A stretch of 52,384 nucleotides of DNA from Pseudomonadota bacterium (GCA_018901125.1 JAHIFE010000185.1:1-52384); one strand, 5' to 3'; numbered from the stretch's first letter, positions 1-8,576 are shown. Notes: generated from the sequence alone by a model not told the origin. Made by a program: numbers and translations.

Positions 1-99
1 ATAATAAATATTACCTATAAGTCAAGCTATTTACATAAATTATATTGTGTCCACATATATTATTTTTTATTATGTTATATTTCAATTTATATTAATTAG

Positions 100-420
100 T
101 TATACCATATATGCATAATATATCAGGGGGAAGATCCGTTGAAAGCAAAAACAATATCCTGCCACACCCCAAATTGCTAATGGAACTCCGAGGAAAACGG
201 AATAGGGACTCTGGGAAACAGTATCGCAGTTAATTGCCTTTGATATTGCACAGAAGCTTTCATACCCGATATCCGTGTAAATAAGATAATGGTGAACCTA
301 AAGATAAATGGAGTCGGTAAGACCGGCAAGCAATAAAAAAGCTATAGCTGCCGAGTAAACAGGAAACGGAAAAGGTTTTATTTCGCTTCTTTTTGAAATT
401 ATTGAGTTTGCAAATTTCAT
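100..420 (-). pseudogene. VKOR-family (vitamin K epoxide reductase) gene remnant
   Basis: Reading the minus strand from the ATG at 420 gives a membrane-protein start followed by a strongly VKOR-like stretch: FCAISKAINCDTVSQSPYS and then VFLGVPLAIWGVAGY. Two conserved cysteines (codons 57 and 65) sit in this segment. VKOR proteins reoxidise periplasmic disulfide-bond machinery in the inner membrane. The frame is interrupted by TAG at codon 41 (298-300), inside the first membrane helix region, and ends at TAA after 106 codons. The later helices and the CxxC active site are therefore absent. The likely reading is a pseudogene broken by a nonsense mutation and a 3' truncation. Family assignment is by recognition of the motif only. 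Confidence 0.72.
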
Positions 421-510
421 AGTTTTATAAAGGATTTGATAATTACATTTGATCTGTTCGCAATTAACGGCGAATGTGAAATAAAGATACTATACTGACA
501 GCATAATTAC

Positions 511-550
511 AAAACAAAAAGAGGAAGGAGAACCCTGCATCTCCTTCCTC
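511..550 (-). terminator. Rho-independent terminator of the pilin gene
   Basis: A perfect 10-bp inverted repeat (GAGGAAGGAG at 521-530 and CTCCTTCCTC at 541-550, 10-nt loop) is followed on the minus strand by a T-rich tract (511-520). It lies about 30 bases past the pilin stop codon. Confidence 0.85.
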
Positions 551-581
551 TTAGATGTTGCGTGTAATGAAAGTGCTATTG

Positions 582-1052
582 TTATTGCATGACCTTTGTG
601 AAAACTCCAGCATTGGCCGCACCGTTCCAGCCTTCACCGTTAGCGCTATTGGCTGCAAGGCGTGAATCCTGATAAGTTACAGGACATCTTGTACTTCCAT
701 CTGTCACTGCAATGAGTATAATAGGCATGCCGCCAGCATTCACAGCAGCTGTGTTTTCGGAAGGTTCGCCTTGACGACTAAGCGATATGGTGGTGGGAGG
801 ATTGCCTGGAAATGTTACTACAGCAGTCCCATCAGTAGGATTTACATAACTGACATTGGTTGGGTTCGAAAAGTAGTCAGCTATTCCTGCTGCGATAGAA
901 TTCGCATCGGATTCTGCAGCGCTGCAGAATCCTTTATCTCTATATGCAATAAAGTTCGGAATTGCTATTGCTGCAAGAATGCCGATAATTGCGATAACGA
1001 TCATAAGTTCGATAAGTGTAAAACCTTTTTGTCCTCTTAAATTTTGATTCAT
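582..1052 (-). CDS. Type IV pilin major subunit (PilA-like)
   Basis: A 156-residue prepilin. After a short basic leader (ending QKG) comes FTLIELMIVIAIIGILAAIA, the class III signal cleaved and N-methylated by PilD. Glu5 of the mature protein, needed for pilus assembly, is present. The hydrophobic helix is followed by IPNFIAYRDKGFCSAAESDA, typical of deltaproteobacterial PilA. The C-terminal half is a variable globular domain with one late cysteine. A clear ribosome site (AAGGAG) precedes the ATG. The gene stands alone between its own sigma-54 promoter and a strong terminator, with no pilus assembly genes nearby. A minor pilin or pseudopilin cannot be excluded, but strong isolated expression signals fit a major subunit. 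Confidence 0.9.
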   Translation of the reverse strand: MNQNLRGQKGFTLIELMIVIAIIGILAAIAIPNFIAYRDKGFCSAAESDANSIAAGIADYFSNPTNVSYVNPTDGTAVVTFPGNPPTTISLSRQGEPSENTAAVNAGGMPIILIAVTDGSTRCPVTYQDSRLAANSANGEGWNGAANAGVFTKVMQ

Positions 1053-1236
1053 TTTGTTGTCTCCTTTTTTTATGTTTTATTAATTAAATTGTCCGTGTTT
1101 ATATTTTACAGCGTGTAACACTTTATATTTTTTTTGAATGTCACCCACCCCCTTTATTCATTTTGTCTATTAAATTATCTGAACCGGATTATATTTTTTA
1201 TAAGTCAAATGTTTTCGTGCTTTGAAAATGTTTAAA

Positions 1237-1251
1237 GCAAGTGGTGTACCA
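1237..1251 (-). promoter_or_regulatory. Sigma-54 promoter for the pilin gene
   Basis: On the minus strand the sequence TGGTAC-N5-TTGC matches the RpoN consensus TGGCAC-N5-TTGC, with correct spacing between the GG and GC dinucleotides. Transcription would start near 1225, giving a 5' leader of about 170 nt before the pilin ATG. RpoN-dependent pilA promoters, often with PilR, are well known, which supports the call. Confidence 0.75.
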
Positions 1252-1691
1252 TTATTGTTTTTTTCTAAGAAAATATACTATATTAATTTTGAAGGCTTTG
1301 TGAAAAGTACCCGAATCGTCATGCAGGACTTGATAAAACATTAATTAATTTCAAAATGTTATTGATACAGGCTTTCGCCGGTATAACAATTTGTGGGTTT
1401 TTTATGGATCATCAATCTTATCAGGTAAAAACCCATAACATGAACAAGCAAGCTTAGTTTAGTTTCGAATATTAAGAATAATTGACAATTATTGTTAGGA
1501 TTAAAACAAAAATTGTCAGTAAAAATAAAAAGACTGATTACTGATCAAAAATATCTAACAGTTCAGGCAAAAAACGCAGAGATAATTACTGGAAAGTATA
1601 GCTTATAAGCTGATAAACAAAAATTCGTATAGCAAACAGCGGACAGTAAACTTCGCTATTCAAATACTTTGACAGCAGGTATAGGGAGGCT
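1252..1691. other. Noncoding stretch, upstream region of pilin
   Basis: AT-rich sequence without a convincing ORF. An 8-bp inverted repeat (1483-1490 with 1511-1518) is visible but has no T tract on either strand. The part next to 1252 is where an RpoN activator would be expected to bind; no specific site was recognised. Confidence 0.5.
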
Positions 1692-2048
1692 TTATTTTAA
1701 AGCCAGGCTGTTTTTCAGCGCCATGTCCACTTTTTCCATGATCTCATCAGGAAGAGCGGCGATTTTCGGACCTATCAACCGTCTAATGTCGATGGTGCGG
1801 ATCTGTGATAGATTAACAATTGAATGTTTTTTCAGACCGGCATCCATGTCAACAGGCACGCAGATCGGATAATTTGCTTTTTTCTCTGAATATTCAGTGA
1901 TAACGGCGGCTATGGTCGTAGGCGAGTACAGATTGCCGATATCATTTTGAATGATCAATACTGGTCGGGTTTCCCCGGTTTCACTCCCCACCACCGGATC
2001 AATGGCCGCATAATAGATTTCTCCTCTTTTAATATTGAAAGTTGTCAT
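1692..2048 (-). CDS. PemK/MazF-family toxin (endoribonuclease)
   Basis: 118 residues, the usual size of MazF/PemK/Kid toxins, which cut mRNA at short sequences. The signature opening IKRGEIYYAAIDPVVGSETG, followed by ETRPVLIIQND and later SIVNLSQIRTI, gives the conserved core: the Arg-Gly beta hairpin, the RPVLIIQND strand, and the Ser/Gln region near the RNA-binding surface. The ATG overlaps the antitoxin stop as ATGA, so the two genes are translationally coupled. It looks intact. Action would be cytoplasmic, with neutralisation by the adjacent antitoxin. Confidence 0.88.
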   Translation of the reverse strand: MTTFNIKRGEIYYAAIDPVVGSETGETRPVLIIQNDIGNLYSPTTIAAVITEYSEKKANYPICVPVDMDAGLKKHSIVNLSQIRTIDIRRLIGPKIAALPDEIMEKVDMALKNSLALK

Positions 2049-2317
2049 GGGGCGGCTTCTGGTAGATTCTCGGCGTCAGAGAATTTAAACTCTTCAGAAA
2101 TATTGATGTTTTCTTCGGCTAAGTCTTGATAGGCGGCTTTCATCTGCTTCTCAAAATCCTGCCTGTCGAGTTGGATTAACTTTTCCTCGATAGACTCCCG
2201 TACGAAGGCAGAAACCTTTTTCCCATGTCGGGAAGAGGCATTGAAGAGCTTCTCCTTGATCTCCGCAGAAAGTTGGATATTTATCCGCACCTTTTCTTGT
2301 TGCGTTGTAGGTAACAT
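2045..2317 (-). CDS. Ribbon-helix-helix antitoxin partner of the PemK/MazF toxin
   Basis: A 90-residue protein when started at the ATG at 2317, which has an AGAGGTG ribosome site. An upstream in-frame ATG at 2356 would add 13 residues but lacks such a site. The N-terminal half (KVRINIQLSAEIKEKLFNAS followed by VSAFVRESIEEKL) has the pattern of a MetJ/Arc/CopG DNA-binding fold. The acidic C-terminal tail (AEENINISEEFKFSDAENL) is the likely toxin-wrapping region. It directly precedes and overlaps the toxin gene by four bases, the standard antitoxin-first order. Autorepression of the operon by the RHH domain is expected from the family. Confidence 0.82.
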   Translation of the reverse strand: MLPTTQQEKVRINIQLSAEIKEKLFNASSRHGKKVSAFVRESIEEKLIQLDRQDFEKQMKAAYQDLAEENINISEEFKFSDAENLPEAAP

Positions 2318-2344
2318 TGTTACACCTCTTTTTTTGTGTGTTAA

Positions 2345-2385
2345 TGATGTGACCATTTTATATCATAAAGTGATGTAAAAAACAA
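2345..2385 (-). promoter_or_regulatory. Probable promoter/operator of the toxin-antitoxin pair
   Basis: On the minus strand TTGTTT (2380-2385) and TATAAA (2357-2362) are separated by 17 bases. The pentamer GATGT occurs twice in direct orientation on the plus strand (2345-2349 and 2372-2376), a candidate RHH operator. The assignment rests only on motif resemblance. Confidence 0.4.
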
Positions 2386-2404
2386 TAAAAAAAATAGTAA
2401 AGAT

Positions 2405-2480
2405 TGGTACCCCCGGCAGGAATCGGACCTGCGGCCAATGGATTAGGAATCCATTGCTCTATCCACTGAGCTACGGGGGC
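2405..2480 (-). tRNA. tRNA-Arg (anticodon CCT)
   Basis: The minus strand begins GCCCCCGTAGCTCAGTGGAT, folds into a full cloverleaf, carries the anticodon arm ATGGA-TTCCTAA-TCCAT (anticodon CCT) and ends with an encoded CCA. The T arm shows GGTCCGATTCC, with a C where most tRNAs have T in the TTC loop. It stands alone; genes for rare-codon Arg tRNAs are common integration sites, but no att duplication was noticed here. Confidence 0.95.
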
Positions 2481-2813
2481 ATGAAATGAAGGGTAATTAT
2501 AAAATTTCGGGAGCTTTGCTTAGTATTCGTTCAAAAGGCATACCCCGGCGAGACGAATGTAAGCTATTCAACGCTCTGGTTTTGGTTCCCATTATCAGAT
2601 AGAAAATAAAAATTCAACACTTAAAAGCTGATGGCTTGTAAAAAGTAAATCAATATTTACATAGTCCCAAGTTTATTGCTATACATAGATTGTTTATGTT
2701 ATTATAATAAAAAAATGCTTCGCAAAAAAGTCGTTATCAGGCTTTTTACGAATTCATCAAATTTGTTATGTATAGTATTTTATTTGATCAACTTAAACTT
2801 CAAGGAGGAAAAA
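2481..2813. other. Intergenic region between tRNA-Arg and lipoprotein gene
   Basis: AT-rich noncoding DNA. A TATAAT-like box lies near 2701-2707. No confident promoter, RNA or repeat was recognised. Confidence 0.4.
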
Positions 2814-3299
2814 ATGTTTCAAATCAGGCAGTTTGGTAACATCAGGACATTTGCCCTGATATGCGTGGTTCTTATGGTTGTTATTTCCGGATGTGCTGCT
2901 CTGAGTCAGGATGAAAACAGCGCCATGTCAGGCGCTTCTGTTCAGAAAGATAGCGGAGATATGCCCAGTTATTATGATTTTGGTGACGTTCTTATACCTA
3001 AAGAACTTAAGGTTAAAATTGAAAAATCTTTTATATATAAAACATCCGGCCTTCCTGCCGGTGTGCTTGCATTAAGCGGAAGAGTTGATTTGAGTTCACT
3101 TTGCACATTTTTTGATAATAATATGGCGAAAGATAACTGGAAACTTATAAGTTTGTTTAAATCGCCGCACACTTTAATGCTGTTTCAAAAGCAAAACAGA
3201 TGGTGTGTAATAAATATAACAGATGGTATGATATTTACGGATGTTGAAATCTGGGTTGCTCCGTCAATTGCTGAAAATTCTTCGGGTTTAATTAAATAG
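2814..3299 (+). CDS. Predicted lipoprotein of unknown function
   Basis: Started at the ATG at 2814 because a strong AGGAGG site lies just upstream; an open frame extends further 5' but has no such signal. The protein (161 residues) has a signal peptide (FALICVVLMVVISG) with the lipobox VISGC, so it should be lipidated and membrane-anchored after SPase II cleavage. The rest is a compact soluble domain (VLIPKELKVKIEKSFIY, then LSSLCTFFDNNMAKDNWKLI) ending in alternating beta strands. The domain repeats the pattern of small lipoproteins found beside coaBC in related bacteria, but I do not recognise a named family. It lies 27 bases upstream of coaBC and may be cotranscribed. Confidence 0.75.
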   Translation: MFQIRQFGNIRTFALICVVLMVVISGCAALSQDENSAMSGASVQKDSGDMPSYYDFGDVLIPKELKVKIEKSFIYKTSGLPAGVLALSGRVDLSSLCTFFDNNMAKDNWKLISLFKSPHTLMLFQKQNRWCVINITDGMIFTDVEIWVAPSIAENSSGLIK

Positions 3300-3326
3300 G
3301 CTTTCCCGGATTCGGATTGATAATTT

Positions 3327-4550
3327 ATGAAATATATTAAAGATAAGAATATTGTCATTGGCATAAGCGGTGGAATTGCTGCATATAAAAGTGCTGAACT
3401 TTTAAGGCTTATTCAAAAGCAGGATGCAAACGTACGGGTTGTAATGACTCATAACGCAGGTTATTTTGTCGGGCCTCTCACATTTGAAGCCCTGTCTGGA
3501 AAACCAGTATATACAAATACTTTTGAAAAGGGAGGAAATACTGAAATCAGGCATATACAATGGGCTGAAGAAACTGATGCAGTTATTGTTGCTCCTGCCA
3601 CCGCTAATATAATAGGTAAAATTGCAAATGGAATAGCAGATGATGCCTTAAGCACATTTCTTCTTGCCGTTACCTGTCCTGTGTTGATTTGCCCTTCAAT
3701 GAATACAAATATGTATGAAAAAATTTCAGTTCAGAGAAACATTGAGATTTTAAAAAAGGACGGATATTTTATTGTGGAACCGGCATCGGGAGAACTTGCC
3801 TGTGGTACCAGCGGACAGGGAAGGCTTCCCGAGCCTGAAGAGATTTTGGACAGGCTCATATATTGTCTCAGTCCAAAGGATTTTAAAGGTAAAAAGATTT
3901 TGGTTACGGCCGGACCTACAAGAGAACATATTGATCCGGTAAGATACATCAGTAATCCATCTTCCGGCAAAATGGGTTATGCTATTGCAAGAGCCGCCGA
4001 ACACAGAGGCGCGGATGTTACTCTTGTTTCAGGACCTGTTAATCTTGAACCGCCAGTTAATATTACAATGGTTAATACTGTTTCTGCAAAAGATATGGCA
4101 AAAGCGGTTTTTGATAACATGGAAAATTGTGACATAATAATTAAAACCGCAGCCGTTTCGGATTACAGGCCTAAGGAAGCTGCCAAACAGAAGATTAAAA
4201 AAGGCATGGATGAAATATCGCTTGTTCTTCAAAAAAACGAAGATATTTTATTTGAACTTGGAAAAAACAAAAAAAATCGTGTGTTGATAGGTTTTGCTGC
4301 CGAAACTGAAAATCTTGAAAAAAATGCGAAAGATAAGCTTGCCAGAAAAAACCTTGATATTATCGTTGGAAATCTTGTTGGTGAAAGAAGTGACGAAGAA
4401 GATGATGAAAAATCTCCGGTTTTTGGTATGGATACAAACAAGGTGGTATTTTTCTTCAGAAATGGAGATACGGAACATCTGCCATTGATGGAAAAGGATA
4501 TGGTTGCACATGCTCTTCTTGACCGGATAGCAGATCTTGATAAAGGATAA
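3327..4550 (+). CDS. coaBC: Bifunctional phosphopantothenoylcysteine decarboxylase / phosphopantothenate-cysteine ligase
   Basis: 407 residues, normal for CoaBC, which performs the second and third steps of coenzyme A synthesis from pantothenate. The N-terminal flavoprotein half opens with IVIGISGGIAAYKSAELLR. It contains the HIQWA histidine motif, APATANIIGKIANGIADD and the PSMNTNMYE substrate clamp (PxMNxxMW-like). The C-terminal CoaB half begins near residue 185 with KKILVTAGPTREHIDPVRY and SNPSSGKMGYAIA, and contains KTAAVSDYRP and IGFAAETE. All key motifs are present. It follows the lipoprotein and precedes a uracil-DNA glycosylase in the same direction. Confidence 0.97.
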   Translation: MKYIKDKNIVIGISGGIAAYKSAELLRLIQKQDANVRVVMTHNAGYFVGPLTFEALSGKPVYTNTFEKGGNTEIRHIQWAEETDAVIVAPATANIIGKIANGIADDALSTFLLAVTCPVLICPSMNTNMYEKISVQRNIEILKKDGYFIVEPASGELACGTSGQGRLPEPEEILDRLIYCLSPKDFKGKKILVTAGPTREHIDPVRYISNPSSGKMGYAIARAAEHRGADVTLVSGPVNLEPPVNITMVNTVSAKDMAKAVFDNMENCDIIIKTAAVSDYRPKEAAKQKIKKGMDEISLVLQKNEDILFELGKNKKNRVLIGFAAETENLEKNAKDKLARKNLDIIVGNLVGERSDEEDDEKSPVFGMDTNKVVFFFRNGDTEHLPLMEKDMVAHALLDRIADLDKG

Positions 4551-4553
4551 AAG

Positions 4554-4582
4554 CAGGGATCAGGGATCGGGGATCAGGGGAA
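4554..4582 (+). repeat. Short degenerate heptamer repeat (GGGATCA-type)
   Basis: Between coaBC and the glycosylase gene the unit AGGGATC/GGGGATC is repeated in tandem about three times. Similar short G-rich heptamer tracts occur at 11443-11494 and 12441-12465. Confidence 0.6.
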
Positions 4583-4607
4583 AAGGCAAGGATTGGGAAA
4601 TAGGAAT

Positions 4608-5294
4608 ATGGAAGATATTGATGATGTTTTAAATAATGTCAGCAGCACGCTTAAATTTATGGCAAAAGCAGGTTGTGCTGGTTTTGATTGTTCTGAAAAA
4701 ACCATAGGAGTTGTCGAAAAACTTGATAAAATGACATCTTCTTCCCTTGATGGCCTTGATGCGATCCGAAACGAACTTGGAGAATGCAAAAGGTGCAAGC
4801 TATTCAGTGGACGGACAAACATAGTATTCGGTACGGGAAATCCCGGTGCCAGGCTTGTTTTTGTCGGAGAAGGTCCGGGTTATGATGAAGATATTAAAGG
4901 AGAGCCTTTTGTAGGGAGAGCAGGGCAGCTTTTAACTAAAATCATTGAAGCTATTAATCTTACAAGAGACGAGGTATATATCTGCAATATCATTAAGTGT
5001 CGTCCGCCCTCAAACAGGAATCCTGAGGCTGATGAAATAAAAGCATGTTTTCCGTTTCTAAAACGCCAGCTTGATGCAATCGGTCCTGATTTCATTTGCG
5101 CACTAGGTACATTTGCTGCTCAAACCCTGCTTGATACAAACGAGCCGATTTCAAAATTAAGAGGGCGTTTGTTTGATTATAGGGGCACGCAGCTTATGCC
5201 TACCTATCATCCTGCATATCTTTTGCGGAGTCCCGAAAAAAAACGCGATGTATGGGAAGATATGAAAAAACTGATTGGTATGATGAAAGGTTAA
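4608..5294 (+). CDS. Uracil-DNA glycosylase, family 4 (Fe-S type)
   Basis: Removes uracil from DNA to start base excision repair. The ATG at 4608 has AGGA upstream; an alternative TTG lies at 4593. The catalytic region shows VFVGEGPGYDED followed by KGEPFVGRAGQLL, the family-4 motif 1, and the C-terminal MPTYHPAYLLRSPE is motif 2 with the conserved His. Cysteines in CKRCKLF and in ICNIIKCRPP plus a later Cys fit the four ligands of a [4Fe-4S] cluster. The first 55 residues are a poorly conserved extension. Family-4 enzymes are typical of thermophiles but widespread in anaerobes. The gene ends 7 bases before nfeD. Confidence 0.92.
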   Translation: MEDIDDVLNNVSSTLKFMAKAGCAGFDCSEKTIGVVEKLDKMTSSSLDGLDAIRNELGECKRCKLFSGRTNIVFGTGNPGARLVFVGEGPGYDEDIKGEPFVGRAGQLLTKIIEAINLTRDEVYICNIIKCRPPSNRNPEADEIKACFPFLKRQLDAIGPDFICALGTFAAQTLLDTNEPISKLRGRLFDYRGTQLMPTYHPAYLLRSPEKKRDVWEDMKKLIGMMKG

Positions 5295-5301
5295 AATATA
5301 T

Positions 5302-6591
5302 ATGAAAACCGGAATATCCGGAATGATATTATTTTTTTTATCTTTATTTATACTATCTCCTGCTGATTATAGCTTTGCCGGCGGGCAGGATATATGTCTG
5401 ATCAATATTTCAGCCGATATAAATCCGGGTGTTGCCGATTTTTTAAAAAGCGGAATAAAATATGCCGAGGATAATGGTTTTGGATGTATCATAATAAAAC
5501 TTAATACACCGGGAGGACTTGCGGAATCTATGCGTGAAATGGTTGTTGATATTCTTGCGTGTAAGCTTCCCGTTATAGTTTATGTGTCTCCGGACGGAGC
5601 CAGGGCGGCTTCTGCGGGAGTAATGATTACCATGGCAGCAGATATAGCGGCGATGGCTTCCGGTACAAATATCGGAGCCGCGCATCCTGTTGGAATTGGG
5701 GGAAAAGATGCTGGCGGAACTATGTCTGATAAGATTACAAACGACATGGCCGCATATGCTAGAAGTATTGCCGCAAAGCGACAAAGAAACATTGAGTGGG
5801 CAGAGAATGCAGTTAGAAAAAGCGTATCAATAACAGAGACTGAAGCGCTTAAACAGAACGTAATTGATATTGTGGCAAAAGATCTTGATGATCTGATAGC
5901 AAAAATAAATGGCAGGAAAATTAAGGACAAAGGTATCCTGCAGCTTGATCACTATAAGATAATCGAATACAAAGAGACTCTTAGAACAAAAATTTTAAAG
6001 ATCATAGGCAATCCGAATATATCTTATATTCTTATGATGATAGGCCTTGCGGGCCTTTATTTTGAAATGGCTCATCCGGGTGTGGTTTTTCCAGGAGTAA
6101 TAGGTGGAATATCGCTGATACTGGCTTTTTATTCTTTCCAGGTACTTCCAATAAACTATGCCGGCATACTTCTTATAGCGCTGGCTGTGATATTTTTTAT
6201 TTTAGAGATGAAGATTACCAGCTATGGACTTTTAAGCATCGCAGGAGTTGCATCATTTTTGTTGGGTTCTCTTATGCTTTTTGAAGGATCGGTTCCCGGT
6301 GTAAGAATTTCTATGGATGTTCTACTTCCAACAATTATTTTTGTATCGCTCTTTTTTGTAGCTGTTTCCGCGCTTGTTTTTAAGGCTCAGATATTAAAAT
6401 CAATGTCCGGTTCCGAAGCTTTAATCGGAGAAACAGGAATAGTAAAAAAGGATATCATGCCGGAAGGAAAAGTCTTTGTACATGGTGAATTGTGGAAAGC
6501 AAGATCAAAAATTGCTTTATCGGAAGGAACTAAAGTTAAGGTTGTTAAGGTTGATAACCTTGTTTTGGAAGTCGAACAGCTTGATAAATAA
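5302..6591 (+). CDS. NfeD family membrane-bound serine protease
   Basis: 429 residues: a signal peptide, a ClpP-class (SppA-like) protease domain, several membrane helices (about residues 235-365) and a C-terminal OB-fold NfeD domain (about 375-425). The protease motifs are IIIKLNTPGGLAESM, YVSPDGARAASAGVMI (with the nucleophilic Ser of AASAG) and the GAAHPVG turn. Long-form NfeD proteins are usually encoded next to a stomatin-like SPFH protein, and that is the case here: the slipin gene follows 55 bases downstream. The pair probably works in membrane quality control. The stomatin substrate link is known from archaeal homologues and is inferred here. Confidence 0.93.
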   Translation: MKTGISGMILFFLSLFILSPADYSFAGGQDICLINISADINPGVADFLKSGIKYAEDNGFGCIIIKLNTPGGLAESMREMVVDILACKLPVIVYVSPDGARAASAGVMITMAADIAAMASGTNIGAAHPVGIGGKDAGGTMSDKITNDMAAYARSIAAKRQRNIEWAENAVRKSVSITETEALKQNVIDIVAKDLDDLIAKINGRKIKDKGILQLDHYKIIEYKETLRTKILKIIGNPNISYILMMIGLAGLYFEMAHPGVVFPGVIGGISLILAFYSFQVLPINYAGILLIALAVIFFILEMKITSYGLLSIAGVASFLLGSLMLFEGSVPGVRISMDVLLPTIIFVSLFFVAVSALVFKAQILKSMSGSEALIGETGIVKKDIMPEGKVFVHGELWKARSKIALSEGTKVKVVKVDNLVLEVEQLDK

Positions 6592-6646
6592 AGATGGTCT
6601 TTTTACAAGTCTCACTTAGTTAATTATAACAAAAAAGGAGAATAAA

Positions 6647-7417
6647 ATGTATTCATCTATTGCCATAGTGGTTATTGTAATATTTTTTCTTTCAACATCC
6701 ATAAGAATATTAAATGAATATGAACGGGGTGTTATATTCAGGCTTGGACGTGTTATCAAGGCAAAGGGCCCAGGCATAATTATTTTAATTCCGTTTGTCG
6801 ACCAGATGGTAAAAGTCAGCCTCAGACTTATTGTAATAGATGTAGATCCTCAGGATGTAATCACAAGAGACAATGTTTCAGTTAAGGTTAATGCGGTTAT
6901 TTATTTCAGGGTAATAGATACAGTAAAGGCTGTTATTGAAGTAGAAAACTATCAGTATGCAATGACTCAGCTTGCACAGACTACTTTAAGAAGCATTTGC
7001 GGTCAGGGAGAGCTTGATGATCTTTTATCTGAAAGAGAAAAAATTAATTCCCAGATACAGGAGATACTTGATACGCATACGGATCCATGGGGAATAAAGG
7101 TTGCAACTGTAGAGCTTAAACATATTGATCTTCCCCAGGAAATGCAAAGGGCAATGGCCAAGCAGGCTGAGGCTGAGAGAGAGCGGAGAGCTAAAATAAT
7201 CAATGCGGAAGGCGAACAGCAGGCTGCGACTAAACTGGCTGAAGCTGCACAGATCATAGGGGATTATCCGATGGCCTTACAACTCAGGTATCTTCAGACA
7301 ATGAGAGAAATGTCGTCCGAGCAGAACACTACTACTATTTTTCCGGTTCCGATCGACATGTTCAGACCATTTTTAGATATAGCAAAGGCGATTACATCGC
7401 AGAAAAAGGCCGATTAA
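6647..7417 (+). CDS. Slipin / stomatin-like SPFH protein
   Basis: 256 residues with an N-terminal membrane hairpin ([19 protein letters not shown]), then the SPFH domain ([21 protein letters not shown], the slipin signature) and an Ala/Glu/Arg-rich coiled coil ([20 protein letters not shown]). Such proteins oligomerise into membrane microdomains. The pairing with upstream nfeD is the classical bacterial/archaeal operon. AAGGAG precedes the ATG. A hairpin terminator lies about 150 bases downstream, suggesting the nfeD-slipin transcript ends there. Confidence 0.95.
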   Translation: MYSSIAIVVIVIFFLSTSIRILNEYERGVIFRLGRVIKAKGPGIIILIPFVDQMVKVSLRLIVIDVDPQDVITRDNVSVKVNAVIYFRVIDTVKAVIEVENYQYAMTQLAQTTLRSICGQGELDDLLSEREKINSQIQEILDTHTDPWGIKVATVELKHIDLPQEMQRAMAKQAEAERERRAKIINAEGEQQAATKLAEAAQIIGDYPMALQLRYLQTMREMSSEQNTTTIFPVPIDMFRPFLDIAKAITSQKKAD

Positions 7418-7562
7418 TTCAGGGATATGTGTTTTGATGGACTTTGCATGGCCCCATCTATTTTATTGACTTTATAAAAATAAATAGTTTAAGAAATATA
7501 ATGGATATTTTGCATGTTCATCATAATAGGGATGTTTAATATAATTTAGTTTTAATTTTATG

Positions 7563-7597
7563 GCGGAGGCATGGGCGCTTCCGCTTGTGTTTTTTTA
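7563..7597 (+). terminator. Rho-independent terminator
   Basis: GCGGAGGC and GCTTCCGC form an 8-bp stem (one G-U pair) around a 6-base loop and are followed by TTGTG and a run of T. It lies between the slipin gene and the next small gene. Confidence 0.65.
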
Positions 7598-7627
7598 CAT
7601 GATTAGAGAAAGGAGACTGGAATTCAG

Positions 7628-7948
7628 ATGGGCAGCAAGAAAAAAGCAGTAAAAGAAAAACCTCTTGATAAAATGACAGCTAAGGAATTGAGGGAAGTCG
7701 CAATAAATACTCCCGGAGTTACAGGCGCTCATGGTATGAATAAAGATGAGCTTATAAGCACCATCAAAGAGGCGAAAGGAATAGTGGAGGCTCCTTCTAA
7801 AAAGAGCAATGCAACCATTCGGGAATTAAAGGCCAGCATCAAGGAAATAAAGACCAAACATGCTGCTGCTATTGGTGATGATAATTCAAAAATGGCCCGG
7901 ATATATCGCAGCAGGGTAATAAAGCTTAAGAAGAAGACAAGAGTATAA
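7628..7948 (+). CDS. Small basic protein with Rho N-terminal-like domain
   Basis: 106 residues, very lysine-rich. MTAKELREVAINTPGVTGAH followed by MNKDELISTIKEAKG (residues about 18-55) resembles the Rho N-terminal / SAP-like helical module that binds nucleic acid. After a linker, residues 65-106 form a charged helical segment (RELKASIKEIKTKHAAAIGD). An AAAGGAG site precedes the ATG, which follows a terminator, so the gene has its own transcript start. Function is unknown; a nucleic-acid-binding accessory role is an inference from the fold resemblance and charge. Confidence 0.75.
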   Translation: MGSKKKAVKEKPLDKMTAKELREVAINTPGVTGAHGMNKDELISTIKEAKGIVEAPSKKSNATIRELKASIKEIKTKHAAAIGDDNSKMARIYRSRVIKLKKKTRV

Positions 7949-7994
7949 ATCCGGATATATTGTGAATTTAGGTTTTGTGTGACATGGTGTTCTA

Positions 7995-8576
7995 ATGATA
8001 GAGACGGCTTCTCTGGCTTTTGATATAGACGGCGTTTTTGCTGATATAATGTCGTTGTTTATTGATATTGCAAGGGATGAATATAATATAGACAATCTGT
8101 TATATCAAGATATTTCATGCTATTATATCGAAGAATGCGTTGATATTAAACCTGAGATAATCAGTGATATAATAAATAAAATACTTGATGGTAAACATAG
8201 TGCTCCCTTAAAACCTATTCAAGGATCAACACGTGTACTGAACAGACTGAGCAGAGAAGGGCCGCTTCTTTTTGTAACCGCAAGGCCCTATATTGGGCCA
8301 ATACACAACTGGATATCTCAAACATTGTCTATAAATCCTGCTTTAGTTGAAGTTATAGCTACAGGTTCCTTTGAGGCAAAGGCTGATGTCCTTTTGGGGA
8401 AAAATATTTCATATTTTGTGGAAGACAGGCTTGAAACATGTTTTGCATTAAATGAAAAAGGTGTTACGCCTGTTGTTTTCAAACAACCATGGAACAGAGA
8501 AAAACACCCGTTTTTGGAGGTAGGGAGCTGGGATGAACTTGAGTCATTGATTAATTTTAACGGTTCTGCCCGATGA
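7995..8576 (+). CDS. HAD-superfamily phosphatase (5' nucleotidase-like)
   Basis: 193 residues. LAFDIDGVFADIMS is HAD motif I (DxDG, with the nucleophile and acid/base Asp). LLFVTARPYIG supplies the motif II Thr, and YFVEDRLETC the motif IV acidic residue. The cap is the small helical type of 5'(3')-deoxyribonucleotidases and related YqfW-like proteins. It may dephosphorylate a nucleotide, but the substrate cannot be read from sequence. The stop codon overlaps the start of xerC as ATGA, so the two are translationally coupled. Confidence 0.8.
   Translation: MIETASLAFDIDGVFADIMSLFIDIARDEYNIDNLLYQDISCYYIEECVDIKPEIISDIINKILDGKHSAPLKPIQGSTRVLNRLSREGPLLFVTARPYIGPIHNWISQTLSINPALVEVIATGSFEAKADVLLGKNISYFVEDRLETCFALNEKGVTPVVFKQPWNREKHPFLEVGSWDELESLINFNGSAR

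Noticed and set aside
298-300. TAG as pyrrolysine codon
   Set aside because: The frame ends prematurely downstream without the VKOR CxxC region, so readthrough would not give a working protein.
121-420. Possible structured RNA or riboswitch upstream of the window's first gene
   Set aside because: The conserved-looking stretch resolves on the minus strand into VKOR protein sequence, so the conservation is coding.
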